A DNA stretch of 64,000 nt from Asticcacaulis taihuensis (GTDB lineage Bacteria > Pseudomonadota > Alphaproteobacteria > Caulobacterales > Caulobacteraceae), in contig NZ_FMTS01000003.1 in assembly GCF_900100255.1 (NCBI RefSeq), positions 124,001-188,000 on the forward strand, in the 5' to 3' direction. A program made the position numbers and the translations under genes. The notes beneath the pieces are model-generated. The model saw only the letters and a list, made by a program, of their open reading frames with translations. It was not told the origin of the DNA and ran no database searches. This document shows positions 63,973 to 64,000 of the stretch, one piece after another (the stretch's first letter is position 1; each line of letters opens with the position of its first letter).

Positions 63973-64000
63973 AAAAGAACCCCGCCGGAACAGGAACGGC
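63973..64000 (+). terminator. Probable terminator arm, cut by the window end
   Basis: CCCCGCCGGAACAGGAACGGC after the halogenase stop has a GCCG-type arm and the start of a hairpin. The right arm and T-tract would lie beyond base 64000. Confidence 0.3.

Overview
The window looks like chromosomal DNA of an alphaproteobacterium. The best guess is Caulobacteraceae, perhaps Asticcacaulis-like. This rests on the GC-rich coding style, DUF4170, a PAS_5-type protein, TonB receptors, paired tryptophan-halogenase-like genes in a sugar locus, a NasS/NasT nitrate system, and one Caulobacter-type promoter. The genus call is inference. No rRNA, tRNA, CRISPR array, transposase or prophage was found.

Layout. 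0.1-3.9 kb: envelope operon (MsbA-type exporter, DUF374 acyltransferase, Kdo transferase). 4.1-16.9 kb: housekeeping genes, including a phosphatase, DUF4170, a CysQ/IMPase-type enzyme, PmbA, a GGDEF-EAL protein, UbiD, an epimerase-like protein, a Sel1-repeat protein, a glyoxalase-fold protein, a methyltransferase, a DUF3298 lipoprotein, UbiA and a YkgJ-type protein. 17-28 kb: PPK2 kinase, PAS_5 protein, an unrecognised secreted Cys-rich protein, M16 peptidase, PMT/GT39-type protein, an ABC-2 exporter and a secreted amidohydrolase. A possible structured RNA lies at 24.3-24.5 kb.

28.2-34.7 kb: a TonB receptor diverges from a secreted fusion of cyanophycinase and isoaspartyl peptidase/asparaginase. 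The fusion is followed by a coupled Lrp/AsnC regulator and meets a convergent aminotransferase. It would carry both steps of cyanophycin breakdown on one exported chain.

34.9-39.2 kb: an extracytosolic flavin electron-transfer operon (PepSY membrane protein, DUF2271 protein with an ApbE flavinylation motif, ApbE, membrane-anchored CysJ-like reductase, DUF4198 protein).

39.1-50.5 kb: assimilatory nitrate regulon, all on the minus strand: nasT-nasS, porin, nitrate transporter, nirB-nirD, nasA and the siroheme methyltransferase gene. Leaders before the porin and nirB genes each contain two hexaloop hairpins (A at loop position 1, G at 4), the second overlapping an intrinsic terminator. That is the architecture expected for antitermination by the ANTAR protein NasT.

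50.7-64 kb: carbohydrate locus with an ABC sugar importer, GH1 and GH3 beta-glucosidases, a glucoamylase-like (PF10091/GH144-like) hydrolase, an esterase-like lipoprotein and two tryptophan-halogenase-like flavoproteins. A LacI-type operator sits between the GH1 and PF10091 genes.

Dispersed palindromic repeats of at least two families occur between genes. One copy lies in frame at the 5' end of the siroheme methyltransferase gene.
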